64,000 nt of DNA, taken from Caulobacteraceae bacterium. GTDB taxonomy: Bacteria > Pseudomonadota > Alphaproteobacteria > Caulobacterales > Caulobacteraceae. Of this stretch, positions 41,760-50,754 are shown piece by piece. Made by a program: the position numbers and the translations under genes. The notes under the pieces are model-generated. The model saw nothing but the letters and a program-made list of their open reading frames with translations, was not told where the DNA came from and did not search any database. Position 1 is the first letter of the stretch. Each line of letters opens with the position of its first letter. The DNA lies in contig JAIXZX010000001.1 in NCBI GenBank assembly GCA_027489335.1, positions 1 through 64,000 on the forward strand, written 5' to 3'.

Positions 41760-44012
41760 TCAGAAGCTGGCGCGGACCCCGGCCATGACCAGACGCGGCG
41801 CGCCCGGCCGCGCCCCGGCCGGCGAGAACGAGACGTTGTAGGTCTCATCGGCCAAGTTCTGGACGGTGGCGAACAGGGCGAAGTTCGAGGTGATCGCGTA
41901 TTCCGCGGCCAGATCGATGACCAGGCGCTCGTCGATTTTGTCGCCGGCCGCGATGGGGCCAGAGCCCGCCGCCTCCCGGGCTTCGGACACCCAGTTGAAG
42001 CCGCTGGTCAGCTTCAGTTTCGCCAACTCCAGACCCACCGACAGATTCAGCTGGTGCTCCGGCAGATAGGGCAGCTCGTCGCCGGCGTTCACCGCCCCCC
42101 AGGGCCCGTAGGCGCTGGAGAAGCTGGATTTGAACTCCGCATCGGTGAGCGTGTAGGCCAGCGAAACCGGGATCGCGAACCCATGGGCCGCCAGGTCTGC
42201 GAAGGTGTGGGAGGCGGTGACCTCCAGGCCGCGGACCTCGACGGCGCCGCCGTCGAACTGGTCGCCGATATTGCAGCCGCCGCCGGTGGAGGCGGTGCAG
42301 GTCCCCACCAAATTGTCATAGTCGTTGAGGAAGGCGATGGCCTCAGCCTGCCAGCCGCCACGGCTCCAGCGGGCGCCGGCCTCGTAGGACCAGCTGGTCT
42401 CGGCGTCTGCGGTGGAGCCAGGCCCAGGATTGGCGAAGCCGCGGTGGGCGCCGGCCAGCAGCAGGACCTCCGGGCTCAGCCGCCAGGTGGCCGAGACGCC
42501 CGGAATGAGCACATCGGCCTTGGTATGGACGACGCGGGTCGGCGTGGTCCGCGCCGGGTCGGTCAGGGCCCAGTCGGTGCGCTTCAGGCGGATGGTCTCG
42601 TAACGCAGGCCAGGCGTCAGGGTGAAGGCGCCAAACGCCATCTCGTCGCGCAGGAAGAAGGACCAGGCCTTGGCCTCGCCCAGGCGGTTTTCCTGGCTGC
42701 CCGGCGCACCGGACGAGGCGAGCACCATCCGTCCGTTGACGATGGTGTAGCGGTCGTCCTGCTGGAAGCGGTCTTCCTCGTCCCGGTGATGGCGGACCGA
42801 GAATTCGACGCCGTGATCGACGGCGCCGGTCTGGAAGTCCACTGCGACCACGCTCTGGACGCCGCTGGCCGAATACTGGCGATTGTTGTTACGTACCCGA
42901 AGGGCGCCGGCCCGGCCGGTGAAGCCCGGGGCGCCGATCAGGTCGGCCATCTGCAGAGCATTGGCGCCCGGATTGGCGACCACCGAGCTGATGCCGACCC
43001 AGCCCGTGTTGGCGGTGTTGCGCACGTCGTTCAGCTTGTACCAGGCCCGCGCCGTCTCATGGTGATAGGCCAGAGTGGTCAAGCTGACATTCGGCGAGAT
43101 CTGGAAGCGGTGGGTCAGCTGGAACGTCTCATGGTCGACGTTCATCACATCGGCGCCGCTGCCGTTGTAGCGGCGATAGGGACTGGCCGCGAAGTCGCTC
43201 AACGTCAGGCCAAGATAGGTCTCGTCACTGGTTTCGTCATAGCGCTGGTACTTGGCCTCCCACTGGTGACGGCGGTCGGCCGAGCGCAGGCCGAGCTTCA
43301 CCAGACCGTCGGTGATCTCAAAGCCCGTGTCGCCGCCGGCGTCGATGACCTTGAAGCCGTCGGAGGCCTCGTACAGGCCCTCCACCAGGCCGCCGATCTC
43401 CCAGCCGCCGCCCAGGGTCGTCCATCCGCCTACAGAACCCAGGGCGCGCCGCCCGCCATATTCGCCGGCCAGCAGGTCGAGCCGGCCTGAAACCTCGCCA
43501 TTGTCCACATCCGGGATCGGCGTGGAGAACAGGTTCAGCGCCCCGCCCACGGTCAGCGGGCCGTACTTGATGGCGGCCGGACCCTTGCTGACTTCCACGG
43601 CGTGGATGCGGGTCATGCGCGGGAAGTAGTAGGCCGCCGGCGCCGCATAGGGGGCCGGGGCGATCAGCACGCCGTCTTCCATCACCGCGATGCGGCTGTT
43701 GCGGTCCGAGCCCGAGCCGCGGATCCCGATATTGGGCCGCAGGCCGAAGCCCTCTTCCTCCTGCAGATAGACGCCGGGCGCCTGGCGCAGGACCCGGTTC
43801 ACGTCGCTGTAGGCGAAGGTCGACAGGGTTTCGGCGTCGATCACCTGCACCGAACCGCCGATCTCCCGCACATTGGTGGTCGAGCCCGTGACCAACACCG
43901 CATCCAGCAAGGGGGCGCCGGCGTCGTCCAACACCTCCGCCTTCGCTGACGACAGAGTCAGGGCGCAGATGGCGGCGCCGCAGAACAGGGCGGTGACACG
44001 GTGTGAAGGCAT
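41760..44012 (-). CDS. TonB-dependent outer-membrane receptor (FecA-like)
   Basis: The 750-residue protein has a signal peptide (residues 1-25) and the plug domain (about 35-160), with VREIGGSVQVIDAETLSTFA, VNRVLRQAPGVYLQEEEGFG, RPNIGIRGSGSDRNSRIAVM and VEVSKGPAAIKYGPLTVGGA. A 22-strand beta-barrel follows, ending in LVMAGVRASF with the C-terminal Phe needed for outer-membrane assembly. The spacing is like FecA/ferric-siderophore receptors, but a carbohydrate or other substrate is equally possible. A candidate metal-regulated box lies just upstream. No TonB/ExbBD genes are in the window. It is convergent with the TetR gene (23-base gap). Confidence 0.93.
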   Translation of the reverse strand: MPSHRVTALFCGAAICALTLSSAKAEVLDDAGAPLLDAVLVTGSTTNVREIGGSVQVIDAETLSTFAYSDVNRVLRQAPGVYLQEEEGFGLRPNIGIRGSGSDRNSRIAVMEDGVLIAPAPYAAPAAYYFPRMTRIHAVEVSKGPAAIKYGPLTVGGALNLFSTPIPDVDNGEVSGRLDLLAGEYGGRRALGSVGGWTTLGGGWEIGGLVEGLYEASDGFKVIDAGGDTGFEITDGLVKLGLRSADRRHQWEAKYQRYDETSDETYLGLTLSDFAASPYRRYNGSGADVMNVDHETFQLTHRFQISPNVSLTTLAYHHETARAWYKLNDVRNTANTGWVGISSVVANPGANALQMADLIGAPGFTGRAGALRVRNNNRQYSASGVQSVVAVDFQTGAVDHGVEFSVRHHRDEEDRFQQDDRYTIVNGRMVLASSGAPGSQENRLGEAKAWSFFLRDEMAFGAFTLTPGLRYETIRLKRTDWALTDPARTTPTRVVHTKADVLIPGVSATWRLSPEVLLLAGAHRGFANPGPGSTADAETSWSYEAGARWSRGGWQAEAIAFLNDYDNLVGTCTASTGGGCNIGDQFDGGAVEVRGLEVTASHTFADLAAHGFAIPVSLAYTLTDAEFKSSFSSAYGPWGAVNAGDELPYLPEHQLNLSVGLELAKLKLTSGFNWVSEAREAAGSGPIAAGDKIDERLVIDLAAEYAITSNFALFATVQNLADETYNVSFSPAGARPGAPRLVMAGVRASF

Positions 44013-44023
44013 GGATTCCCCAA

Positions 44024-44042
44024 GCGAATAAGAATGCTTCGC
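44024..44042. promoter_or_regulatory. Inverted repeat upstream of the TonB receptor, candidate metal-regulator site
   Basis: GCGAA (44024-44028) and TTCGC (44038-44042) form a dyad with nine bases between, 12-30 bases before the receptor ATG. A second AT-richer element, TTGCAAGCAATTCGCATTC around 44069-44087, shares AGAATGC (minus strand) with it. Fur-family sites are AT-rich dyads of about this size, but the match is loose. Confidence 0.3.
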
Positions 44043-44286
44043 ACTCGCCTAGCGCCCGCCCCCAAGGTTTGCAAGCAATTCGCATTCTCTTGGTCTTTAA
44101 GTCGATCGGCCCCATGCGGTGATCTGCCGCAGGTCCCATCGGGGGGCGACCGCTCAACGCCGCCACGCACGGACTTCGAGGCCCGCCCGCAAACGTCGAT
44201 GACCGCCGCGTCACAGTTGCGTTGACCGGATATTTACCACGCCAGGGCGACGCCAAGCTCTACTGCCCGCCACACAGGACCTTTGC

Positions 44287-46545
44287 GTGCGACCGATGAA
44301 GCTCAACACGATTTCCGCCAAGCTGATGTTGGCGGCCGGCCTGACCATTGGCCTGCTGTTGCTGATCGCCGCCGTCATCCTGTCGCAGCGGGTCCATGGG
44401 ACCACGTCGGGGCTGTCTTCCGACTATGCCGAGGCGGTTGGCGAAGGCGCCGCAGAGGCTGTCGCCGCAGACCTGGACACGCTGCAGTCCACAGCCTCCG
44501 CCATGGCCAGCGCCATTGGCGTGCTGCATGAGCGCGGCGTACGCGACCGCGCCGTGGTGACTCAGATCACCCGCGAGAACGCCTCGGCCTCGCCGCTGGT
44601 CATGGGCAGCTGGTTCTTCGCCGCACCGGACGCCTGGGATGGCCTGGACGCGGAGTTTGTCGGGATGACCGAGACCGGCTCCAACGCCCAGGGTCGGCTG
44701 GAGCCCTACTGGGCCCAGGTCGAGGGCAAGCTGGTCCTGGAGCCGCCTGCTGATGAGCTGGTGTTTGGCGAGCCCTTCTTCCGTCTGTCGGCCGACTCCG
44801 GAAAGCCGGCGATCACCGAGCCCTACATCTATCCGGTGAACGGCAAGGACGTGCTGATGACCTCGATCACCGCGCCTGTGTTCTCGGACGGCAAGATCAT
44901 CGGCGTGGCCGGTCTGGACATCGCGCTGGACACCTTCTCCAGCGAACTGGCCGAGCTGCGCCCCCTTGGCGACGGCCGGGTGACGCTGCTGTCGGCGGCC
45001 GGCGCCTGGGTGGCCAACCCGGACGTCGGTCTGCTGATGAAGCCCTATGAGGGCGAGGATCTGGCGCAGCTGAGATCGGTCCTGGCCGACGGCGAACAGG
45101 CGCTCCTGCCGGGTCTCGACGTGGGTGGGGTTAAGACCAACCGCCTGATCCTGCCGGTGGACCTGCCGACCTCCAACGCCCGTTGGGCGGTGATGGTCGA
45201 TGTGCCTGCAGCCACCATCGCCGCCCCCGCACGCCAGCTGGTGGTGGGCCTGCTGATTGGTGGTCTCGTGCTGACGGCCCTGGTGCTGGTCGGCCTGTCG
45301 CTGGCGGCTAGCCGCATCGTCGCCAAGCCGCTGGGCCGCCTGACCCGCAATGTCGCCCAGCTGCGGGATGGCCAGTACGACATCGCCGTGGACGGCGTTA
45401 GCGGCAAGGACGAGGTGGGCGAGATCGCCCGCGCCCTGGACGGCTTCCGCCACGACCTGGCCGGCGGCCAGACCGCACGACGCGAGCAGGAGCAGTTGCG
45501 CGCCCAGGCCGAGGCTGATCGCCTCCGCAATGAGGAAGGCCAGCAGCGGGCCGCCGCCGAACAGGCCGTGGTGGTGGAAGCCCTGGAAAGCGCCCTGTCA
45601 CGGCTGTCGGACGGGGACCTGACCGCCCGGGTCGAGGCCGCTTTTGCGCCGGAATATGAAAAGCTGAAGGTCGACTTCAACGCCGCCATGACGAAGCTGC
45701 AGTCGGCGATGCAGGGGGTCGTGGCCAACACCTCGGCCATCACCTCCGGCGCCCAGGAAATCAGCCAGGCGGCCGACGACCTGTCGCGGCGGACGGAGCA
45801 ACAGGCTGCAAGCCTGGAGGAGACTGCTGCGGCCCTCGACGAGATCACAGCGACTGTACGCAAGACCGCCGCGGGCGCCGAACACGCCAGCACAGTGGTC
45901 AGCCAGGCCCGCAGCGACGCTCGCGAAAGCGGCCTGATCGTCGGCGACGCCGTGGGCGCCATGAGCGAGATCGAGCGCTCGTCCAACCAGATCGGCCAGA
46001 TCATCGGCGTCATCGATGAGATCGCCTTCCAGACCAACCTGTTGGCCCTGAACGCCGGCGTCGAGGCCGCCCGGGCCGGTGACGCTGGCCGTGGCTTCGC
46101 GGTGGTCGCCTCCGAGGTGCGGGCTCTGGCCCAGCGCTCGGCTGAGGCCGCCAAGGAGATCAAGGACCTGATCAGCGCCTCCACCGCCCAGGTGGCCGGC
46201 GGAGTGGAGCTGGTGGGCCGCACAGGCGAAGCCCTGCAGCGGATCGTGGCCCAGGTCGGCGAGATCACCCAGATCGTCGATGAGATCGCCGCCTCGTCCA
46301 AGGAGCAGGCCACCGGCCTTCACGAGGTGAACACCGCCGTCAACCAGATGGATCAGGTGACCCAGCAGAACGCCGCCATGGTCGAGCAGTCCACCGCCGC
46401 GAGCCACGCCCTGGCCCGCGAGGCCGCCGATCTGGCGCGGCTGATGGGGCAGTTCCGCACGGGCGGACCCGAGGCCGGCGTCAGCGGCGCCCGGGCCCAG
46501 CAGGCGCGTCTGGCCCAGGCCCTGGGCGAGCGCCGCTGGGCCTGA
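44287..46545 (+). CDS. Transmembrane methyl-accepting chemotaxis protein with Cache sensor domain
   Basis: The 752-residue receptor has a first membrane segment (about 12-33), a periplasmic dCache-type sensor (about 45-305) and a second membrane segment (about 318-340). A HAMP domain follows (about 341-395), then a second HAMP-like/linker stretch and the signalling domain (about 490-720). The sensor contains SPLVMGSWFFAAPDAW and KDVLMTSITAPVFSDGKIIG, typical Cache strands that bind small ligands. The signalling tip [20 protein letters not shown] is identical to that of the receptor at 20415. No CheR-docking pentapeptide is present at the C-terminus (GERRWA). GTG 44287 is preferred because AGGA lies seven bases upstream; ATG 44296 is the alternative. 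Confidence 0.93.
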   Translation: MRPMKLNTISAKLMLAAGLTIGLLLLIAAVILSQRVHGTTSGLSSDYAEAVGEGAAEAVAADLDTLQSTASAMASAIGVLHERGVRDRAVVTQITRENASASPLVMGSWFFAAPDAWDGLDAEFVGMTETGSNAQGRLEPYWAQVEGKLVLEPPADELVFGEPFFRLSADSGKPAITEPYIYPVNGKDVLMTSITAPVFSDGKIIGVAGLDIALDTFSSELAELRPLGDGRVTLLSAAGAWVANPDVGLLMKPYEGEDLAQLRSVLADGEQALLPGLDVGGVKTNRLILPVDLPTSNARWAVMVDVPAATIAAPARQLVVGLLIGGLVLTALVLVGLSLAASRIVAKPLGRLTRNVAQLRDGQYDIAVDGVSGKDEVGEIARALDGFRHDLAGGQTARREQEQLRAQAEADRLRNEEGQQRAAAEQAVVVEALESALSRLSDGDLTARVEAAFAPEYEKLKVDFNAAMTKLQSAMQGVVANTSAITSGAQEISQAADDLSRRTEQQAASLEETAAALDEITATVRKTAAGAEHASTVVSQARSDARESGLIVGDAVGAMSEIERSSNQIGQIIGVIDEIAFQTNLLALNAGVEAARAGDAGRGFAVVASEVRALAQRSAEAAKEIKDLISASTAQVAGGVELVGRTGEALQRIVAQVGEITQIVDEIAASSKEQATGLHEVNTAVNQMDQVTQQNAAMVEQSTAASHALAREAADLARLMGQFRTGGPEAGVSGARAQQARLAQALGERRWA

Positions 46546-46553
46546 ACCCACGC

Positions 46554-46582
46554 GCCGCCGCGCACCGTCAGGGCGCGGCGGC
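46554..46582. terminator. GC-rich hairpin between convergent genes
   Basis: GCCGCCGCGC (46554-46563) pairs with GCGCGGCGGC (46573-46582) around a nine-base loop. It follows the chemoreceptor stop (46545) and overlaps the last codons of the convergent serine hydrolase. No T run is present, so terminator function is inferred from position. Confidence 0.45.
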
Positions 46583-47740
46583 CGCTCCGTGCACGGCGGT
46601 GATGAGGGCCGACCGGGCCGCCGAGAGGTCGCGGCCCGTGGCCCGGGGCCAGGCGGAGTTGATCACGATGACCAGCCCGTCGTCGCGATAGGTGGTGATC
46701 GACTGGCCGAATATGCCCGTGGCCTGGTAGGCGCCGTCCGGGTTCATCCACCAGAAATAGCCGTAGCCGGCGTCGCCGTTGTCGATCTGGGCGCTGGTGG
46801 CCTCGGCGACCCAGCCCTGCGGCAGGACGGACTTACCGTCAGCCATGCCGCCTTCCAGCATGAACTGGCCCACCCGGCCATAATCGCGAAGCGTCATGGA
46901 GATGCAGCAGCCGCCGCGCTCTTTCCCCGTGGAGTCGACCATCCAGATGGCGTCCCGCTCCATGCCATAGGGCTTCCAGATCTTCTCCGAGGCGTAGGCC
47001 GACAGGCTCTTGCCCGTGGCGTTGGCCACCAGGATGCCCACCAGGTCAGTCTCGCCGGTATTGTAGTTGAACACCGTCCCCGGCGGATTTTCCCGCGGCA
47101 GCTTGCGCATATAACTGACCATGGCGTTCATGCCGGGCTCGGCGGGCGTGGCGCCCGCGCTCGCCACATCGGACTTGGGATCGGTGTAGTCCTCGTTCCA
47201 CCGCACCCCTGAGCTCATCATCAAGAGCTGGCGCACGGTCACCCCGTCATAGCCGGAGCCTTTCAGCTCGGGGATGTAGTCGGTGACCGGCGCGCCGAGG
47301 CCCGCAATCTTGCCGTCCTGGATGGCGGCGCCCACCAGCGTCGAGGTCAGCGACTTGGCTACTGAGAACGAGGTCCAGCGGTCGGCTGGCTGGCGGCCAA
47401 GGCCATAGCGCTCCAGCAGGATCTGGCCGTCCTTCAGCACCAGGACGCCGGAGACGTTGAAGGCCTCCATGTAGGAGGCGACCGTCCAGGTCCTGCCGTC
47501 GTGCTCGAAGGTGGGATCGATCTGGCGATCGGCCATGACCAGCGGCCGTACGGCTTCCCCGCGTTCGATGGTGTTGACCTGGAAGATGTCCTCGATGGTG
47601 CGATAGCCGCGGGCCTGCAGCTCCGGCGACCACATGAGGAAGTTGGGCGTGGCCGGGTCCAACGGGACCTGCGCGAAGGCGGATGTGGCGATGAGGCCTG
47701 CGGCGGCCACGGCGCCGGCGAGCGCAAGGATGCGAGTCAT
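46568..47740 (-). CDS. Serine hydrolase (beta-lactamase/class C esterase family), secreted
   Basis: The 390-residue product has a cleavable signal peptide (MTRILALAGAVAAAGLIATS, cut after AFA). The active-site S-x-x-K is in SFSVAKSL, the second motif Y-x-N is represented by FNYNTGETD, and the third region near GIFGQSI has no clear KTG. This is the pattern of class C beta-lactamase-like esterases and D-aminopeptidases. A true beta-lactamase is unlikely. ATG 47740 with GGGAAACGCACC upstream is the natural start; the longer open frame to 47914 has no support. It is divergent from the aldo/keto reductase gene and convergent with the chemoreceptor. Confidence 0.87.
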   Translation of the reverse strand: MTRILALAGAVAAAGLIATSAFAQVPLDPATPNFLMWSPELQARGYRTIEDIFQVNTIERGEAVRPLVMADRQIDPTFEHDGRTWTVASYMEAFNVSGVLVLKDGQILLERYGLGRQPADRWTSFSVAKSLTSTLVGAAIQDGKIAGLGAPVTDYIPELKGSGYDGVTVRQLLMMSSGVRWNEDYTDPKSDVASAGATPAEPGMNAMVSYMRKLPRENPPGTVFNYNTGETDLVGILVANATGKSLSAYASEKIWKPYGMERDAIWMVDSTGKERGGCCISMTLRDYGRVGQFMLEGGMADGKSVLPQGWVAEATSAQIDNGDAGYGYFWWMNPDGAYQATGIFGQSITTYRDDGLVIVINSAWPRATGRDLSAARSALITAVHGAAAAP

Positions 47741-47876
47741 GGTGCGTTTCCCGATGTTGTTTTGCCGCCAAGCTAGCCCATTGCGCGGCCGCCGCCAGAC
47801 ACCTGCGCGCATGACGTTACGGCGCCTGGCCAGATGGCTGGCGGGATGTCGCAAAGCGATGCTATCCCGGTCGCCA

Positions 47877-47900
47877 ATCAGAAACCTGATCAGAAACCTG
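47877..47900. repeat. Perfect 12-bp tandem repeat in the aldo/keto reductase leader
   Basis: ATCAGAAACCTG occurs twice head to tail at 47877-47888 and 47889-47900. The GGGAG ribosome binding site follows directly at 47901. It may be a double binding site or a slippage product in the 5' untranslated region. Confidence 0.6.
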
Positions 47901-47912
47901 GGGAGTCTCGTC

Positions 47913-48929
47913 ATGGGTCATAAGCGACTGGGCCGCAGCGCCATCGTGGTGTCGGACATCTGCATGGGCACCATGACCTTCGGCGGCCAGGCCGACGAGG
48001 CCATGGCCCACCGCATCCTGGACAAGTCCTTCGAGGCCGGGATCAACTTCTATGACACGGCCGAGAACTATCCCGTGCCCCCCAGCCCCGAATGGGCCGG
48101 CCGCACCGAGGAGATCTTCGGCCGCTGGCTGAAGACCAAGAACCGCGACGCCGTCGTCGTCGCCACCAAGGTCTGTGGGCCGAGCCACGGCTGGATCAAG
48201 GGCTCCATGCGGGCCGGCATGACCGCGCTCGACCGCCACAACATCACCCGCGCCATCGAGGGCAGCCTGACCCGCATGGATGTGGACTATGTGGACCTCT
48301 ACCAGACCCACTGGCCCGACCACGGGACCGGCTATGAGGAGACCCTGCGGACCCTCGACGACCTGGTCCAGGCCGGCAAGGTGCGCATCATCGGCTGCTC
48401 CAATGAAACCAGCTGGGGCCTGACCAAGTCGGTGGCTGTGGCCGAGCGCGAGGGCACGGTGCGCTACGAGACCATCCAGAACAATTTCAGCCTGAATAAC
48501 CGCCGCTTCGAAGACGAGCTGGCCCAGGCCTGCCGGCAGGAGGGCGTCAGCCTGATCCCCTATTCGCCGCTGGCCGGCGGGGTGCTGTCAGGCAAATACA
48601 AGGACGGGGCGCGGCCCGAGGGCGCTCGGTTCTCCAACTATCTGAACCTGGGCGGGCGCCAGGCCGCCATGGCCAAGCGCTTCGTCAACGACAAGACCCT
48701 GGAAGCCACCGACCGCTTCGCCGCCATCGCCGCTGAGGCCGGCATCTCGCTGGTCACCCTGGCGACGGCCTGGAGCAAGCAGCACGACTTCGTCGCCTCC
48801 ACCATCGTCGGCGCCACCCACGAAGACCAGCTCCCCGACATCCTGGCCGCCATGGACCTGACCCTGAGCGACGAGGTGATGAAGGCCATCGACAAGGTGT
48901 CGAAGGACATTCTCTACCCCATGGGGTGA
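47913..48929 (+). CDS. Aldo/keto reductase (NADPH-dependent, Tas/YghZ-like)
   Basis: The 338-residue TIM-barrel enzyme has VSDICMGTMTFGGQADEAMA, the catalytic Asp-Tyr region INFYDTAENYPVP, VVATKV with the catalytic Lys, DYVDLYQTHWPD with the active-site His, and IGCSNETSWGL for NADPH. It is most like E. coli Tas, which reduces small aldehydes and ketones. ATG 47913 is preceded by GGGAG at seven bases. Its 3' end overlaps the stop of the convergent LuxR-hydrolase gene by 16 bases. A decayed copy of its last 14 codons lies 1.8 kb downstream (50696-50740). Confidence 0.92.
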   Translation: MGHKRLGRSAIVVSDICMGTMTFGGQADEAMAHRILDKSFEAGINFYDTAENYPVPPSPEWAGRTEEIFGRWLKTKNRDAVVVATKVCGPSHGWIKGSMRAGMTALDRHNITRAIEGSLTRMDVDYVDLYQTHWPDHGTGYEETLRTLDDLVQAGKVRIIGCSNETSWGLTKSVAVAEREGTVRYETIQNNFSLNNRRFEDELAQACRQEGVSLIPYSPLAGGVLSGKYKDGARPEGARFSNYLNLGGRQAAMAKRFVNDKTLEATDRFAAIAAEAGISLVTLATAWSKQHDFVASTIVGATHEDQLPDILAAMDLTLSDEVMKAIDKVSKDILYPMG

Positions 48930-50614
48930 GAGGCGCCCTCGCCGATCCGCTCCATCATCTTTCGCCAGTACTTGAACGGCGCCAGATGGCCGGAGTCGAA
49001 CAGGGGTTGAACCTCAGTGACGTGCTCGCCGACGAAGGCGACCATGTCCTTCATCGGGCTGAACCGGTCGTCGACGCCGTGCCAGATCACCACCGGGGCC
49101 GTGATCCCGGTCAGATTCATGGTTTGGCCTCGCCGAAAGGCCGTCATCTCGTCGGCGATGCCGCGGCCGCCGTGGGCCAGACACTCGGTCACGTAGGCGA
49201 AGACAAAATCGACCATCTCCGGGTGGGCGTCGAAGTAGGCGCGATCAGCTTCGGAAAAGCTCGCCAGCCGCTTCAGGAGACGCCGCGCAAGATCCGGGGA
49301 CAACCGCATACGAAGGATCGCGTAAAAGGTCTCAACGACCCAGGGATGGCTTTCAAAGCGAGCGCGCAGTTCGCTGAGCGGGCTGAGGTTCTGTTCCACG
49401 GGCCGAGGCGGACGCCCGGCGAGGAGAAACACGCCCGTCGCCCGGTCACCCATCCTTTGGGCCGTGGCGAGGGCGAACGGGGCTCCGGACACCACGCCGC
49501 ACAGGGCGGGTCGGTGGAGTTCGAGCCGGTCGCAGAGTTGCTCCATGTCTTCTGCGACGGTCTCGAAGCGATAGTCGGCGCGGCGGTCCGACTGACCAAA
49601 GCCGGGGCGTTCGGCGCACACGACGCGAAGGTTGAGCGCGTTGGCCAGAGCATCGGTGCCGGGCGGCATGAGGCTTGAGCTCATGCCGCCGTGATAGATC
49701 AGCAGAGGTCGGCCAGATCGAGGTCCGTAGTCGCGGAAGGCGAGGCGGCGACCATCGGCGAGCTGTAGACTGCGGATCGGCGGGTCTTCCGTCACGGAGG
49801 ATGCCGACGTCGCCACCAGGCTGCGCCCCACCGCCGCCAGTTCCGTGAGCGTGCGGATGAGTTCGGACTGCCGTTTCAAGCCCATCTTGTCGAAGATCGC
49901 GCGCAACTGGTTGCGGACGGTGTTGACGCTGACCCCGAGCTCTTCGGCGGCTTCCGCCAGCGCCAATCCTTCTCGCAGCTTGGCGGCGAGCCGCAGCTCT
50001 GCGGCCGTCAAGCCGAAGCTCTTGCCGATGGTCCCCCAGACCTGGGCCTCGGGTTCGGGCGCTGGGAACATGAGCGCAAAGGCCGCAGGATTGCGCAGGG
50101 TGGAGCCGGCCAGCGCCGAGGAGTCGGCCACGTAGCAGAACACCGGCGCCCCGGCCGTCGGCCGCTCAAGGCGCAGGATGGCGTGTTGGCCCGACCGCTT
50201 CGCCTCCCCCAAGGCGCGCTGCAGCGCCTCACTGTTGTCAGGGTGGTGGAGCTGGAGTCTCGTCCCAACGGCGACGCTGGCCAAGTGCGGCTCGAGCACG
50301 CCGCGCGCCAGGGCGCAGCAGGCCAGGACCATGGCGCTGGGCGACAGCAGGACCAGGCCAACATCCTTGGCCTGCCCCTCCGGCGGTCCCTCCCCCTGCC
50401 GGCGGGCCAGGGCTGTGACCTTGTGTATGCCGTCGAGCTCAGCCGCCACCTGCTCTGGGAGCCCCGTCGTAGAGCGCGGGAGCTCAAGGGCGGAAATCAA
50501 CTGTTCCCAGGATTCCGGATGGGCGGCCAGCGCATAGAGGGTTTCGACCAGGAGGCGCGCGTCACCTTCCGGCCCGGTAAGCTTCGCTCGCCCAACATGC
50601 GCCACGGCGTCCAC
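48914..50614 (-). CDS. Fusion of LuxR-type DNA-binding domain with alpha/beta hydrolase
   Basis: The 566-residue protein has three parts. Residues about 20-190 may be a PAS-like sensor (LARGVLEPHLASVAVGTRLQ, HAILRLERPT). Residues about 200-262 are a LuxR helix-turn-helix (FGLTAAELRLAAKLREGLAL, then LGVSVNTVRNQLRAIFDKMG). Residues about 282-560 are an alpha/beta hydrolase with LLIYHGGMSSS, VVCAERPGFGQSD, a nucleophile elbow V-V-S376-G-A that departs from G-x-S-x-G, WHGVDDRFSP and DSGHLAPF. It could be a regulator whose hydrolase domain senses or processes a ligand. The start is uncertain: GTG 50614 is used, GTG 50605 has better spacing to AAGGGG. Confidence 0.85.
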   Translation of the reverse strand: MDAVAHVGRAKLTGPEGDARLLVETLYALAAHPESWEQLISALELPRSTTGLPEQVAAELDGIHKVTALARRQGEGPPEGQAKDVGLVLLSPSAMVLACCALARGVLEPHLASVAVGTRLQLHHPDNSEALQRALGEAKRSGQHAILRLERPTAGAPVFCYVADSSALAGSTLRNPAAFALMFPAPEPEAQVWGTIGKSFGLTAAELRLAAKLREGLALAEAAEELGVSVNTVRNQLRAIFDKMGLKRQSELIRTLTELAAVGRSLVATSASSVTEDPPIRSLQLADGRRLAFRDYGPRSGRPLLIYHGGMSSSLMPPGTDALANALNLRVVCAERPGFGQSDRRADYRFETVAEDMEQLCDRLELHRPALCGVVSGAPFALATAQRMGDRATGVFLLAGRPPRPVEQNLSPLSELRARFESHPWVVETFYAILRMRLSPDLARRLLKRLASFSEADRAYFDAHPEMVDFVFAYVTECLAHGGRGIADEMTAFRRGQTMNLTGITAPVVIWHGVDDRFSPMKDMVAFVGEHVTEVQPLFDSGHLAPFKYWRKMMERIGEGASHPMG

Positions 50615-50695
50615 CCCTTAGACACCCCATCTTAGGCGCCCTCCCGCGCGATGGAAATCGCGAACCCCAGGCCTGCGGGCTTTCAGCGGCGGGGG

Positions 50696-50740
50696 GCCAT
50701 CGACACGGTGTCGAAGGAGATTTTGTATCCGATGGAGTGA
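50696..50740 (+). pseudogene. Remnant of a second aldo/keto reductase gene (last 14 codons and stop)
   Basis: These 45 bases encode AIDTVSKEILYPME and a stop. They match the end of the intact aldo/keto reductase (AIDKVSKDILYPMG, 48885-48929) at 38 of 45 bases and 11 of 14 residues. Similarity stops abruptly upstream, so the rest of the paralogue has been lost. The scar lies just past the 5' end of the LuxR-hydrolase fusion and marks a deletion or insertion breakpoint. Confidence 0.8.
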
Positions 50741-50754
50741 GGGAGTTGCGACGC

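Noticed and set aside
42054-43490. A 478-codon open frame on the plus strand
   Set aside because: It is antisense to the TonB receptor barrel and has shadow-like composition.
44013-44286. Possible cobalamin riboswitch in front of the TonB receptor
   Set aside because: No B12-box core or multi-stem layout can be found. Only short dyads are present.
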